Below, piece by piece: positions 45,134 to 64,000 of a stretch of 64,000 nt of DNA. Within the stretch, counting starts at the first letter, position 1, and each line of letters opens with the position of its first letter. Source of the stretch: Ralstonia pickettii DTP0602 (lineage in GTDB: Bacteria; Pseudomonadota; Gammaproteobacteria; Burkholderiales; Burkholderiaceae); the NCBI GenBank assembly GCA_000471925.1, contig CP006668.1, positions 1,922,001 to 1,986,000 on the forward strand, written 5' to 3'. The notes under the pieces are model-generated. The model worked only from the letters and a program-made list of their open reading frames with translations. It ran no database searches and had not been told where the DNA came from. A program made the translations under genes and the position numbers.

Positions 45134-48100
45134 TCAGGCCGCCAGCGCGCTGGCGCTGCCACCATCCACGCGCACCGGCACTTCGCCCAGCGTGGCGCCG
45201 GCCAGCGCCGGCAGCGCGAGCAGGATCGCCACGCACTGCCGGGTCAGCTCCTCCGCCGCGCTGTCGTCGAGCGCCGCCGTGTCGTACTCCACGCGCAGCG
45301 TCAGCGTTTCGCGCGGGATCACGATGGCGGTCACCGGGTAGCTCATCTGCCCGCGGTTATCGACATCGCTGAAGCGCAGCGCGCCGCGCTGGGTTTCCCG
45401 CAGCGTGCTGTCGACCGGGTAGTTCTCGTAGATCAGCATGGTGTCGAACGGCGCGTGCGCGGCATCGTCGCTGCCGGCCGCCCAGCTCTGCAGCCACGCC
45501 GGCGGCGCATGCTCGGTCTCGCGCAGCGCCAGGTTGTCGGCCTGCAGCGCCGGCAGCCAGTCGGCCACGCGCAGCGTGTCGGGCAGCGCCTGCACCAGCG
45601 GCAAGGTACTGGCGAGCAAACCCATGATGTCTTCGATGCCGGGCAGCTCCGCCGAACGGCCCGAGCCCACCACGGCCAGCCCCACCGTGCGCGCGCCGGT
45701 GGCCTGGCGCAGCGCCAGCATCCATGCCGCCTGCACCAGCGTGTTGACGGTGACGTGCTGCCGGCTGGCGAAGGCTGCCAGCCTGCGCAGCGCCTCGGCC
45801 TGCACCACGTGCTCCACCGCCCGGATCAGCTGCCCGCGCTGTGCCGGCGCGACCTCGCGCGTGATGCGCACCGGTTGGCGTGCCAGCGGCGCAAGCTGCT
45901 CGCGCCAGCGTTGTTCAGAGTCGGCGCCCGACTGCGCCTGCTGCCACGCCACGTAGCGGCGCAGCGACACCGCGGGCTGGGCCGGCTGCTCGCCGTCGTA
46001 GCCGCGCAGCACCTCGCCCAGCAGGCGCGACATGCTCCAGCCGTCCAGCAGCAGGTGATGCCAGGTCCAGAGGAAGCGCCAGGTGTGGTCGCCGATGCGC
46101 ACCAGCGTCAGCCGCATCAGCGGCGCCTGGCCCAGTTCGAAGCCGTGGCGGAACCCGGCCTCGCACAGCGCCTGCCATTGGGCATCGTCCGCGGCTGCGG
46201 CCGGGCGATGGCTGCGCTCGCGCCAGTCGTGGTGCGTGACCGGCAGCGTGGCTTGCGTGGGGACCACGAGCAGCGGCTCGGCCTCCCTGCCCGCGCCCGC
46301 TTCCAGCCACGCCACCCGGGCCCGCAGCACCGGATGCCGCCGCACCGCGTCCTGCCATGCCGCGACCATGCGCTCCACGTCGAGCCCGTCCATGGTGGCC
46401 TGCACCTGCACGGTGTAGGCGGGCGAACCGGGATGCCGCGCGCCGTGCCGGATCATGCCGCGTTGCATCGGCGTGGGCCGCCAGATGTCCTCGATCTCGC
46501 CGGCGCGCAGCGCCAGCGCATCCAGTTGCTGCTGCGACAGCCCGCTGGCCGGCGCGTCGGAGGGCGTCAGCCGCGTCGCGGACTGCGCCACGCAATGCCC
46601 GGCCACGTCGCGCAGCGCCTGTGCAATGCGCGCCATCAGCGCTTCGACGGTGGCCTCGCGGAACTGCGCGCCGCAGTAGGTGCAGCGGAACTGCAGGCGG
46701 CCGCCCTGGACCCTGCCGTCGAACGCCAGCGGCACCGGCAACCGGATGTCATCGGAGACGCCGCGGCCGGTATCCTCCGCTGCGGCCTGCCAGCCGCCTT
46801 CCCCAAGGCTGCCATCGAACTGGCCGAGGTAGTTGAACAACACCTGCGGCGCGCACTGCGGCAGCGCTGCGGGCGCGAAAGCGCTCAGCACACCGTATCC
46901 CAGCCCTTGCCGCGGCACCGCGCGCAGCGCTTCCTTGACGCCGGCGATGGTGTCGCCCACGTCCGCAACGCTCGCCAGCCGGACCGGCCAGACGCTGGTG
47001 AACCAGCCTACCGTGCGGCTGAGATCGAGCGCGCTGCCGGCCGCCTCGGCTTCGCGGCCATGGCCCTCCACGTGGATGCGGATGTCGTCGCGCCCTGCAA
47101 AGGCGCACAGCGCGCGCGCGAATCCCGCCAGCAGCAGGTCGTTGACGCCGGTGCGGTAGGCGGCATGGGCCCGCCGCAGCAAGGCGTCGGTCGTGGGCGC
47201 GTCCAGCGCAAAGCTTGCGGTGCGCGCGCGCGCCGGTGCGCCGTCCGGGCCATCGCTCGGCAGCATCATCTTGTCGCGGGTAACGGCATGCCAGTACTCG
47301 GCCTCATCACGGAACACGTCGCGCGCCGGGCCCGCCAGCGTGCGGCTCCATGCAGCATAGCTGGCGCCCACCGGCGCCAGCGCCGGTGCCTGTCCCGCCA
47401 GCCGTGCGGCATAGGCGGCTTGCAGGTCTTCCAGCACGATGCGCCATGACACGCCGTCCACCACCAGGTGGTGGCAGACCAGGAACAGCCGCTCGCTGCC
47501 ATCGGCGACGCGCAGGTGCAGCGCGCGCAGCAGCGGGCCGCGGGCGATGTCCAACCGGTCCTGCTCTTCATCGCAGGCAGCGGTGATTGCTGCGGCGTCC
47601 GGCACGTTAATGGTCATCAGTGCGAACGCGTCCCCTGCTTCGGCGACGGCCTGCTGGCACCAGCCTTCATCGGTGCGGGTAAAGCGGTAGCGCAGCGCGG
47701 CATGGTGGCCGGCCACGTCCTTCAGCGCGCCCTGCAATGCCGGCGCGTCGATGGCCGACTGTGGACGCAGCAGCACCGACTGGTTGAAGCGATTGCGGCT
47801 GGCCTCGGCCAGCGGTTGCCCGAGGAAGGCAGCCTGCACCGGCGTCAGCGGTGCCGCGCCAGCGTCATCGTTGGCTGCATCCTGCGCCGTGCCACCCACG
47901 CACTCCGCCACCCGCGCCAGCGCTGCCACCGTCTGGTGCTCGAAGACCTGGCGCGGCGTCAGCCGCCATCCCTGCAGCCGGGCACGCGCGACGATCTGCA
48001 GGCTCAGGATGGAGTCGCCGCCGAGCGAGAAGAAGTTGTCATGCAGGCCCACCTGCGCGATGCCGAGCACGTCTTCCCACACGGCCGCCAGCATCCGCTC

Positions 48101-51100
48101 CGCCGCCGACACCGGCGCGGTGTAGGCGGTCTCGGCCTGCCACTGCGGTTCCGGCAGCGCGCGCCGGTCAAGCTTGCCGTTGGGCGTGACCGGCAGGCTG
48201 TCGACTTGCAGGATCGCCGCCGGCACCATGTAGTCCGGCAAGGCCGCCGCAAGCGCTGCGCGCAGGGACTCGCACGATACCGCCGCCTGCTGCGCCACGA
48301 CGTAGCCGACCAGCCGCGTGCCGGCGGGCGTCTCGTGCGGCAGCACCACCACTTGCCGTACGCCGGGCTGCGCCAGGAGATGCGCCTCGATCTCGCCAAG
48401 TTCGATGCGGAAGCCGCGGATCTTCACCTGGTGGTCCTGCCGGCCGAGGTATTCGATGCAGCCGTCGGGCTGCCAGCGCACCAGGTCGCCGGTGCGGTAA
48501 AGCCGCCCGCCGGGTGCGCCGAAGGGATCGGGAATAAAGCGGTCGGCCGTCATGCCAGCCCGGCCCAGGTAGCCGCGCGCCAGCCCTTCGCCGCCAAGGT
48601 AGAGCTCGCCCGGTACGCCTACCGGCACCGGTTCCAGCCGGCTGTCCAGCACGTACGCACTGCGCGCGCCCACCGGCCGGCCGATCGGCGCATAGGCGCC
48701 GGTGACCTGCGCTTCCGCGTCGGCGGCCCTTGCCTTCCACACCAACGGCGTCACCACCGTCTCGGTCGGACCATAGCCGTTGATGATGTGTTGCGGCCGC
48801 AGCGCCTGCGTCAGGCGGGCCACGCCCGCGCGGGGCATGGCTTCGCCGCCGAAGGAATAGAGCCACAGCGGCGGCGGATCACCCTGCGACTCGGCCCAGG
48901 CGGCGAGCTGGTGCAGGTAGCGCGGCGGAAAACCCGCGTGGGTGACCGCATGGCGGCGCAGCGCGGCGTAGGTCTGCTCCACGCTCCACAGCATGTCGTC
49001 GCGCAGCACGATGCTGGCGCCGCTGGCCAGCGGCACCATCCAGCGCTCGTGCGCGCCGTCGAAGCTGAACGACAGGAAATGCAGCTCGCGGCTGGCGGCC
49101 GTGATGTCGTAGCACTCGGCGGTGGTAACCACATGCATCGCCAGCGGGCCGTGCGCCACCGCGACGCCCTTGGGCTTGCCGGTCGAGCCGGAGGTGTAGA
49201 TGACGTAGGCAAGCTGCGCCGGATGGACGGCAATCTCGGGATCGTGCTCGGGCCAGGATGCGTCCGCGTCGTCATCGACCAGCAGCACCGGCAGGCCTTC
49301 AGCCACCGGGAAAGCATCGCGCAGCGCGCGCTCGGTCAGCAGCAGTTGCGGCGCGGCGTCTTCCTGCATGTCGAGCAGGCGCCGGGCCGGATAGGTGGGG
49401 TCGAACGGCACGAAGCAGCCGCCAGCCTTCAGCACCGCCAGCAGCGCCACGATCATGCGCGGCGAACGCCCCAGCGCCACGCCGACGCGGCACTCGGCGC
49501 CAATGCCCTGCGCGATCAGCCGGTGCGCCAGCCGGTTGGCCTGGCGGTTCAGCTCGCCATGGCCGAGCGTGGCATCGCCGAACAGCACTGCCGGGGCCTC
49601 GGGCGCGCGGCGGGCGTGGCCCGCCGCCTGCGCATGCACCGGCACGAACGGCGGTGCCGCGCAGCCGGGCTGGCTCCAGCGCGCCAGCGCGTCGCGCTCG
49701 GTGTCGCCCAGCAGTACCGCTACGGCGGGCGTCGTGGCGGGATCGGTGGCGAACGCCTGCAGCAGGCGCACATAATGCCCCGCCATGCGCACCACGGTGG
49801 CGGCATCGAACAGGTCGGCGGTATAGGCGATCCGGCCCGAAAGGCTGCCATCGGGCAACTCGGTGGTGGCCAGGCTGAGTTCGAACCGCGCGGTCGTCAC
49901 CGGCAGTTCCAGCGGCGTGACACGCAATCCGTTCAGCTGCGGCACCGCCGCCGAGCCAGCGGTGCGATGGTCGAAGGTGACGTTGAACAGCGCCGGCTGC
50001 GCCAGGCTGCGGCCGGGCTGCAGCGCCTCCACCAGCAGGTCGAACGGCAGCGCCTGGTTTTCCTGGTCCGCCGCCGCCTGCCGCGCCAGCCGCGACAGCA
50101 GCTCGGCAAACGGCTCGTCTGGTGCCACCTCGGCGCGCATCACCTGCATGTTGACGAAGCAGCCGACCAGCGCCTCGGTTTCGCTGCGCTGCCGGTTGGC
50201 CACCGGCACGCCGATGCAGACATCGGCCTGTCCGGTGTAGCGGTTCAGCAAGATTGCATACGCGGCCAGCAGCGTCATGTTGAGTGTGGCCTGACGCGCG
50301 CCGGCGAGCGTGCGCAGCGCCCCGGCCACGTCGGCCGGAATGGCGAAGGTGTGCTCGGCGCCTTCGCCGGTGCGCGCCGCGCGGCGCGGCCGGTCGGCCG
50401 GCAGGTCGAGCGCGGCGCCGGGCGCATCGCCCAGGCGTTCGCGCCAGTAGCCGAGCTGGCGCTGGGCCTCGCCGGCCTCCATCCAGTTGCGCTGCCAGGC
50501 GGCATAGTCGGCGTACTGCACCGGCAGCTGCGGCAGTTCGGCCTGCGTGCCGGTGGCTTCGGCGGCGTAGCAGGCCGCCAGTTCCGCGACCAGGCGCATG
50601 ATCGAGGCGCCGTCGGCGACGATGTGGTGCAGCACCACGACCAGCACGTGGGACCGGGCGGTTTCGCGGATCAGCGCGACGCGCCACAGCGGTCCCGCCG
50701 CGAGGTCGAACGGGGCGTGGACGATGCCGTCGATGGCGGCGTCCAGGCCGGCGGGACCGGCCTCCATCTCGACGAATGCCGGCGGCAGGCTGTCGTGCAC
50801 CTGTTGGCGCGCCACGCCGGCGGCGTCGGTCGGATACGTGGTGCGCAGCACCTCATGGCGCGCGCCGATACGGTCGAATGCGCGGCGCAGGGCTGCCACG
50901 TCGAGCGCCCCTTCGAGCCGGTACGCGCCCGGCATGTGATAGGCGGTGCCGGCCGGATCGAGCTGCTGCAGGAACCACAGGCGTTGCTGCGCGTACGACA
51001 GCGGCAGCGCTTCGCTGCGCGGCGCCGGCACGATCGGCAGCGTGGAGAAGGCAACGCCTTTGTCGTGCAGGGCGGCCAGGAACGCCGCGCGCTGCGCTGG

Positions 51101-51160
51101 CGCCAGCCGGGCAAAGCGCGCGGCGACCTGCGCGTGCGCGGTATTCAGTGCATCTGACAT
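45134..51160 (-). CDS. NRPS: C-A-PCP-E-C
   Basis: A 2008-residue synthetase. Domains in order are: condensation with L-H-H-I-V-A-D-G near residue 178; adenylation with Y-T-S-G-S-T-G-K-P-K-G near 655; carrier Ser in L-G-G-D-S-I near 1048; epimerization with C-H-H-L-V-V-D-G near 1229 and the E-specific N-Y-L-G-Q-F-D; and a final condensation domain with W-H-H-L-L-L-D-G near 1701. The adenylation residues read D-G-E-G-S-G-G-V-T. The acidic Glu suits a basic side chain, so hydroxyornithine is plausible but I cannot confirm it. The E domain predicts a D-residue. The ATG at 51160 is chosen, with a poor ribosome-binding site, 37 bases after the preceding NRPS. Confidence 0.92.
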   Translation of the reverse strand: MSDALNTAHAQVAARFARLAPAQRAAFLAALHDKGVAFSTLPIVPAPRSEALPLSYAQQRLWFLQQLDPAGTAYHMPGAYRLEGALDVAALRRAFDRIGARHEVLRTTYPTDAAGVARQQVHDSLPPAFVEMEAGPAGLDAAIDGIVHAPFDLAAGPLWRVALIRETARSHVLVVVLHHIVADGASIMRLVAELAACYAAEATGTQAELPQLPVQYADYAAWQRNWMEAGEAQRQLGYWRERLGDAPGAALDLPADRPRRAARTGEGAEHTFAIPADVAGALRTLAGARQATLNMTLLAAYAILLNRYTGQADVCIGVPVANRQRSETEALVGCFVNMQVMRAEVAPDEPFAELLSRLARQAAADQENQALPFDLLVEALQPGRSLAQPALFNVTFDHRTAGSAAVPQLNGLRVTPLELPVTTARFELSLATTELPDGSLSGRIAYTADLFDAATVVRMAGHYVRLLQAFATDPATTPAVAVLLGDTERDALARWSQPGCAAPPFVPVHAQAAGHARRAPEAPAVLFGDATLGHGELNRQANRLAHRLIAQGIGAECRVGVALGRSPRMIVALLAVLKAGGCFVPFDPTYPARRLLDMQEDAAPQLLLTERALRDAFPVAEGLPVLLVDDDADASWPEHDPEIAVHPAQLAYVIYTSGSTGKPKGVAVAHGPLAMHVVTTAECYDITAASRELHFLSFSFDGAHERWMVPLASGASIVLRDDMLWSVEQTYAALRRHAVTHAGFPPRYLHQLAAWAESQGDPPPLWLYSFGGEAMPRAGVARLTQALRPQHIINGYGPTETVVTPLVWKARAADAEAQVTGAYAPIGRPVGARSAYVLDSRLEPVPVGVPGELYLGGEGLARGYLGRAGMTADRFIPDPFGAPGGRLYRTGDLVRWQPDGCIEYLGRQDHQVKIRGFRIELGEIEAHLLAQPGVRQVVVLPHETPAGTRLVGYVVAQQAAVSCESLRAALAAALPDYMVPAAILQVDSLPVTPNGKLDRRALPEPQWQAETAYTAPVSAAERMLAAVWEDVLGIAQVGLHDNFFSLGGDSILSLQIVARARLQGWRLTPRQVFEHQTVAALARVAECVGGTAQDAANDDAGAAPLTPVQAAFLGQPLAEASRNRFNQSVLLRPQSAIDAPALQGALKDVAGHHAALRYRFTRTDEGWCQQAVAEAGDAFALMTINVPDAAAITAACDEEQDRLDIARGPLLRALHLRVADGSERLFLVCHHLVVDGVSWRIVLEDLQAAYAARLAGQAPALAPVGASYAAWSRTLAGPARDVFRDEAEYWHAVTRDKMMLPSDGPDGAPARARTASFALDAPTTDALLRRAHAAYRTGVNDLLLAGFARALCAFAGRDDIRIHVEGHGREAEAAGSALDLSRTVGWFTSVWPVRLASVADVGDTIAGVKEALRAVPRQGLGYGVLSAFAPAALPQCAPQVLFNYLGQFDGSLGEGGWQAAAEDTGRGVSDDIRLPVPLAFDGRVQGGRLQFRCTYCGAQFREATVEALMARIAQALRDVAGHCVAQSATRLTPSDAPASGLSQQQLDALALRAGEIEDIWRPTPMQRGMIRHGARHPGSPAYTVQVQATMDGLDVERMVAAWQDAVRRHPVLRARVAWLEAGAGREAEPLLVVPTQATLPVTHHDWRERSHRPAAAADDAQWQALCEAGFRHGFELGQAPLMRLTLVRIGDHTWRFLWTWHHLLLDGWSMSRLLGEVLRGYDGEQPAQPAVSLRRYVAWQQAQSGADSEQRWREQLAPLARQPVRITREVAPAQRGQLIRAVEHVVQAEALRRLAAFASRQHVTVNTLVQAAWMLALRQATGARTVGLAVVGSGRSAELPGIEDIMGLLASTLPLVQALPDTLRVADWLPALQADNLALRETEHAPPAWLQSWAAGSDDAAHAPFDTMLIYENYPVDSTLRETQRGALRFSDVDNRGQMSYPVTAIVIPRETLTLRVEYDTAALDDSAAEELTRQCVAILLALPALAGATLGEVPVRVDGGSASALAA

Positions 51161-51197
51161 GGGAGCGGGATCACGGTCAATGGATATCGGGGAGCGC

Positions 51198-54100
51198 TCA
51201 GGCGGCCAAGGCCGCTTGCGGCGCCGCGCCGAGCGCGGTGAGTGCGCGCGCGTCGAGTTCGCCCGCGGTCTCGCTGTGTTCACGCACGGCCGCGGCCAGC
51301 GCGTGAGCGGTCGGGTGGTCGAACACCACGCCCGGCGCGATCTCCACCTGCAGGCGCCGGCGCAGCCGCGCCACCAGCTTGATCACCAGCAGCGAATGGC
51401 CGCCGAGCGCGAAGAAGTCGGCGTGCGGGTCGACCCGGTCCTGCTCCAGCAGTTCGGCCATCAGCACGCAGATCAGGGTCTCCACGGCGTCCGCGGATGC
51501 CGTGGCAGCTTGCGGCGCCGGTGCGGCAATGTCGTCCTGCGACGCGGCCAGCGCGCGCAGCGCCGTGCGGTCGGTCTTGCCGTTCGGCAGCCGCGGCAGC
51601 GCAGGCAGCGCGATAAAGCGCGACGGGACCATCGCGTCGGGCAGCATGGCGGCAAGCGCGCGCCGCAGCGCATCCGTGTCGGCGGCATCGGCCGATGCCG
51701 GCACGATGAACGCGCACAGGACGACTGCGCCGCCGGGGCCAGGCACCGCACAGACCGCAGCCTGCGCCACCGCCGGCTGCGCCAGCAGCGCGGCCTCGAC
51801 TTCCGCCGGCTCGACGCGGATGCCGCGGATCTTGACCTGCTGGTCGGCACGGCCCAGCAGTTGCAGGCCGGCGGGCGTGGCGCGCGCCAGGTCGCCGGTG
51901 CGGTAGAGGCGCTGCCCTGCCGCGAACGGGTCGTCGACAAACGCGGCGGTGTCCAGGTCCGGGCGGCCGAGGTAGCCATGCGCCAGTTGCGGACCGCCGA
52001 CGTAGAGCTGCCCGGCCACGCCGGCCGGGACCGGGCGCAAGGCATCGTCCAGCAGCCGCACGCGCGTCGCGCCCAGCGCCCGGCTGAGCGGCGCCGTGCC
52101 GGCGGGCCACGCGGGATCCTCCGCGCCGACGGCGTGGACCATCACGCCGATGGTGGTTTCGGTCGGGCCGTAGTGGTTGAAGATCCGGCAGGCCGGCGCC
52201 TGGCGGCGCAGCCCCTGCACCAGGCTGGCGGGCAAGGGCTCGCCGCCCAGGATCACCGTGGCGGGCACTGCCAGTGCATCCGTTTCCAGCAGCGCCGCCA
52301 GGTGCGACGGCACGATCTTGATGGTGTCGACGTCGCGCCCACGCAGGTAACGGGAGAAGGCGGCGGGATGCGCCATGTCGTCATCGCTGGCGACCGCCAG
52401 GCACGCGCCCTGCCACAGTGCGGCGAACAACGTGGTGTTGCCGAGGTCGGCCGCGACCGACGACGTCAGGCCGAGCCGCCGGCACGACGCCAGCGACAGC
52501 GCCTCGCACACCGCCGCGGTGTAGTGGCTGATCTGCCGGTGCCCGATCACCACGCCCTTGGGCTCGCCGGTGGAGCCGGAGGTGAAGAGCACGTAGGCGG
52601 CGTCTTCCGGGGAACTGGCGACCAATGCCTCGTCAGCGGCGTGGGCGCCCTCGGCCAGCAGGACTTCGGCGCTGATCACCGTCGCGTCATCGTCGGCAGC
52701 CTGCTGCGCGATGGTCAGCACCGGCGCCGACTGCGCCAGCACGCTGCAGCGGCGCGCCTGCGGCCATGCCGGGTCGAGCGGCACATAGGCGCCGCCCGCG
52801 GCCCATACCGCCAGCAGGCTCGCCACCAGCGCGCCGCTGCGCGGCAGCGCCAGCGCCACGCGTGTGCCGGGGCCGACGCCGAGCGCGCGCAGCCGTTGCG
52901 CGGCGGCTTGCACGGTGCGCTGCAGGCCCGCGTAGTCGAGCACCAGGTCCGCGGCATCGAGCGCGGGCGCATCCGGTGTCTGCCGGGCATGCTGCGCGAT
53001 GCGTGCGAGCAGGGGCTGCTCCGCATCCGCCGGCGTTTCGGCGCTCCAGCACTGCGGCACGCGCAAGGTATCGTCGGCAGGCCACGACAGCGATTCCAGC
53101 GGTGCGTCGAGCGCCGCAGGCAGTGTGCCGATCAGTGCCGCCAGATGCGCCAGCAACCACTGTGCAACGCGCGGATGCAGGACACCGGAGCGCGCATGCA
53201 GCGCGAGCGCCGCCATGCCCTGCCCGTCATCCAGCGCCTCGCACACCAGGTCGAAGCCCGGCCATGCCGGGCTGGACATCGCCACGCCGGCGGGCGGCAG
53301 CGGCGCTACCGCAAACCCGATACGGGGCGCGGCATCCCCGGGCTGCCAGGCTTCCTGCCACGCGGCGTGACTGTCGAGCCCGGGCAGCCATGCGCGCCAG
53401 TGCTCGGCCACGCTGCGCTGCGCGTCCCATGCCACGCCGACCGGAAGCGCCTTGACGAACACGCCAGCCGCATCGGCCATCACGTCATAGTCGCGGCGGC
53501 AATCATGCAGCCAGGCACCGCTGAAGGCCGTCTGCGCGCACAGGCGCGCCAGCACGGTCCACCAGGCGGCCTGCACCACGCGCTCGGGCGTGGTCCCGAA
53601 CTGTCGTGCCGACGCGGCCAGCGCCTGCCGGTGCGCGCCATGCAGCGTGTGGCGCGAGGTGTCGCTACCTTGCGCGGCGGCAGATCCGGCCAGCGCATCG
53701 GGGATGCGCAGCGGGGCCGGCAGGCCGGCGGCCTGCGCCTGCCAGTACGCGCGGCCGGCGCTGCCGGTGCCGTCTTCGCCCAGGCGCGCGCCTTGCTGCC
53801 AGTCGGCGTATTGCGCGTATTGCAGCGGCAATTCCTCATCGCTATCGATCCGAGCCGGCGCATCCAGTGCATCGCGCACGCTTTCGGCAAGCCTCAGCAC
53901 GGTGCTGCGGTCTGCCGCCAGCGGACTCGCCAGCAGCCACAGCGTGGTGCCGCCCGCGGGTAGCGGGCTGATGCAGGCGCGCAATACGTCGCCGCTCGCC
54001 GGATCGAGCGCGGGCAACGACGGCGCATCCCGGAGCTCAGCGATGGCCGTGGCGACACCGCCGGTGCCCGCCTGCGGCACGCAGGCCACGAGCTGCTTGC

Positions 54101-54291
54101 CATCGTCGATATACGCCGTACGCAGCGCTTCATGCCGCGCGCGCAGCGCGGCCAGCGCCGCATCCACGGCGGCAGAGTCAGGCTGGCTGTGCAGCGCGAT
54201 ACGCGCCACATGCGCGCGCGGCACCGGCGCGTCGCGCCATTGTTGCCAGGCAGCCTGCTGTTCAGGCGTCGGGGTCCAGGCGGACTGCAGT

Positions 54292-54299
<8 letters not shown>
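51198..54299 (-). CDS. NRPS: degenerate C-like domain-A(Asp)-PCP
   Basis: A 1033-residue synthetase. The N-terminal 430 residues have a condensation-domain fold pattern. Where the H-H-x3-D-G motif should be, near residue 124, they read A-S-P-L-A-A-D-R-S, so the domain cannot use standard catalysis. The adenylation domain (F-T-S-G-S-T-G-E-P-K-G near 571) has specificity residues D-L-T-K-I-G-H-I-G, the aspartate code. The carrier Ser is in L-G-G-H-S-L near 969. C-like interface domains are described in beta-hydroxyaspartate siderophore synthetases as partners of TauD-type hydroxylases. The start overlaps the preceding gene, which ends in a C domain and a hydroxylase, by eight bases; GGAG lies eight bases before the ATG. 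Confidence 0.92.
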
Positions 54300-63654
<9,355 letters not shown>

Positions 63655-63725
63655 GGCGAAAACGTTGGAGATGACAAAGCCCTGGCCCGCAGGAGCGGCC
63701 AGTGGGCGTCAGGACGGCGGCGGGA

Positions 63726-64000
63726 TCAGCCCAGGCCGGGCGGCGCGGGCTCGGCCATGGCGACAATCACGCGGCGCGGGCCGCTGAAGGTGCCGCGCCC
63801 ATGAGCGGCCAGCATGTTGTCGAGCATCAGCACGTCGCCCTGCTGCCAGGGAAAGCGCACGGTGCAGTCGTCGAGCGTGGCACGGATCGAAGCGAGGGCG
63901 TCGTCTTCCAGCGGCGCGCCGTCGCCGTAGACGACATTGCGCGGCAGTTCGTCGACGCTGCCGACCACGGCCAGCAAGGCCTCGCGCACGTGGGGCGCGA
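63726..64000 (-). CDS. TauD-family hydroxylase, C-terminal part (cut by window edge)
   Basis: Only the last 90 or so residues are inside the window; the frame stays open at base 64000. The visible part closely parallels the end of the fused TauD domain in the next gene: Q-Q-G-D-V-L-M-L-D-N-M-L-A-A-H-G-R, then S-G-P-R-R-V-I-V-A-M. The distal iron-ligand His and the oxoglutarate-binding Arg are both present. It is a stand-alone Fe(II)/2-oxoglutarate hydroxylase, probably acting on the carrier-bound aspartate of the following NRPS. It ends 71 bases before that NRPS starts. Confidence 0.88.
   Translation of the reverse strand, partial: APHVREALLAVVGSVDELPRNVVYGDGAPLEDDALASIRATLDDCTVRFPWQQGDVLMLDNMLAAHGRGTFSGPRRVIVAMAEPAPPGLG

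Noticed and set aside
47468..51157. 1229-residue open frame on the plus strand
   Set aside because: It is antisense to the 2008-residue NRPS, whose domains are continuous and intact; the translation shows only low-complexity Arg/His/Ala sequence.

Overview
The window reads as chromosomal DNA of a high-GC betaproteobacterium, most likely a Cupriavidus (Burkholderiales) replicon of the chromosome 2 type. The reasons are the Bug/TctC-type solute receptor, the DUF849, DUF2917, DUF3649 and DUF3325 families, the hmgA/fahA arrangement, and a siderophore locus resembling the cupriachelin and taiwachelin clusters known from Cupriavidus. That likeness is from memory; no search was run. I found no tRNA, rRNA, insertion sequence, prophage or CRISPR array. 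The first 114 bases hold no gene I can support.

Left part (115-12274). An H-NS-like protein and a secreted tandem-repeat protein are followed by three small metabolic groups. First is a hydroxyacyl dehydrogenase plus a beta-keto acid cleavage enzyme, divergent from a LysR regulator. Second is an IlvD/Edd dehydratase with a GntR-FCD regulator, divergent from a Bug receptor and with a hydroxyisobutyrate-dehydrogenase-like reductase beyond it. Third is a four-gene run of lipoproteins (CsgG-like, PEGA-like, DUF4810, DUF799) that looks like an envelope assembly or secretion device without curli subunits.

Middle (12473-31703). From 12473 to 23860 lies an aryl-polyene-like lipid cluster. A minus-strand pair (ACP, glycosyltransferase) diverges from nine plus-strand genes: COG4648 membrane protein, acyl-ACP ligase/dehydratase fusion, LpxL-type acyltransferase, LolA-like carrier, MMPL exporter, NodB-type deacetylase, ketosynthase, chain-length-factor-like protein and hotdog dehydratase. 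It lacks a ketoreductase and a second ketosynthase. Next come homogentisate catabolism genes (FAD hydroxylase, hmgA, fahA), an XRE regulator, and a TetR regulator with matching operators before itself and before an alpha/beta hydrolase/DUF2917 pair.

Right part (31912-64000). This is a Fur-controlled peptide siderophore locus. One minus-strand operon starts at a Fur-overlapped promoter near 44290. It encodes an NRPS (Gly-like code), an exporter, a hydroxyornithine acyltransferase, an ornithine N5-hydroxylase, a TonB-dependent receptor and a DUF3649-PepSY-DUF3325 membrane set. A FhuF-type reductase diverges from the same site. A second minus-strand gene run enters from beyond the right edge: a partial TauD-like hydroxylase, then NRPSs of 3120, 1033 and 2008 residues. 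Both Asp-activating modules follow directly behind a TauD-like hydroxylase (one free, one fused), which points to two beta-hydroxyaspartate residues. With hydroxyornithine these would supply the iron ligands. The first module, any thioesterase, an MbtH protein and a phosphopantetheinyl transferase are not in the window.
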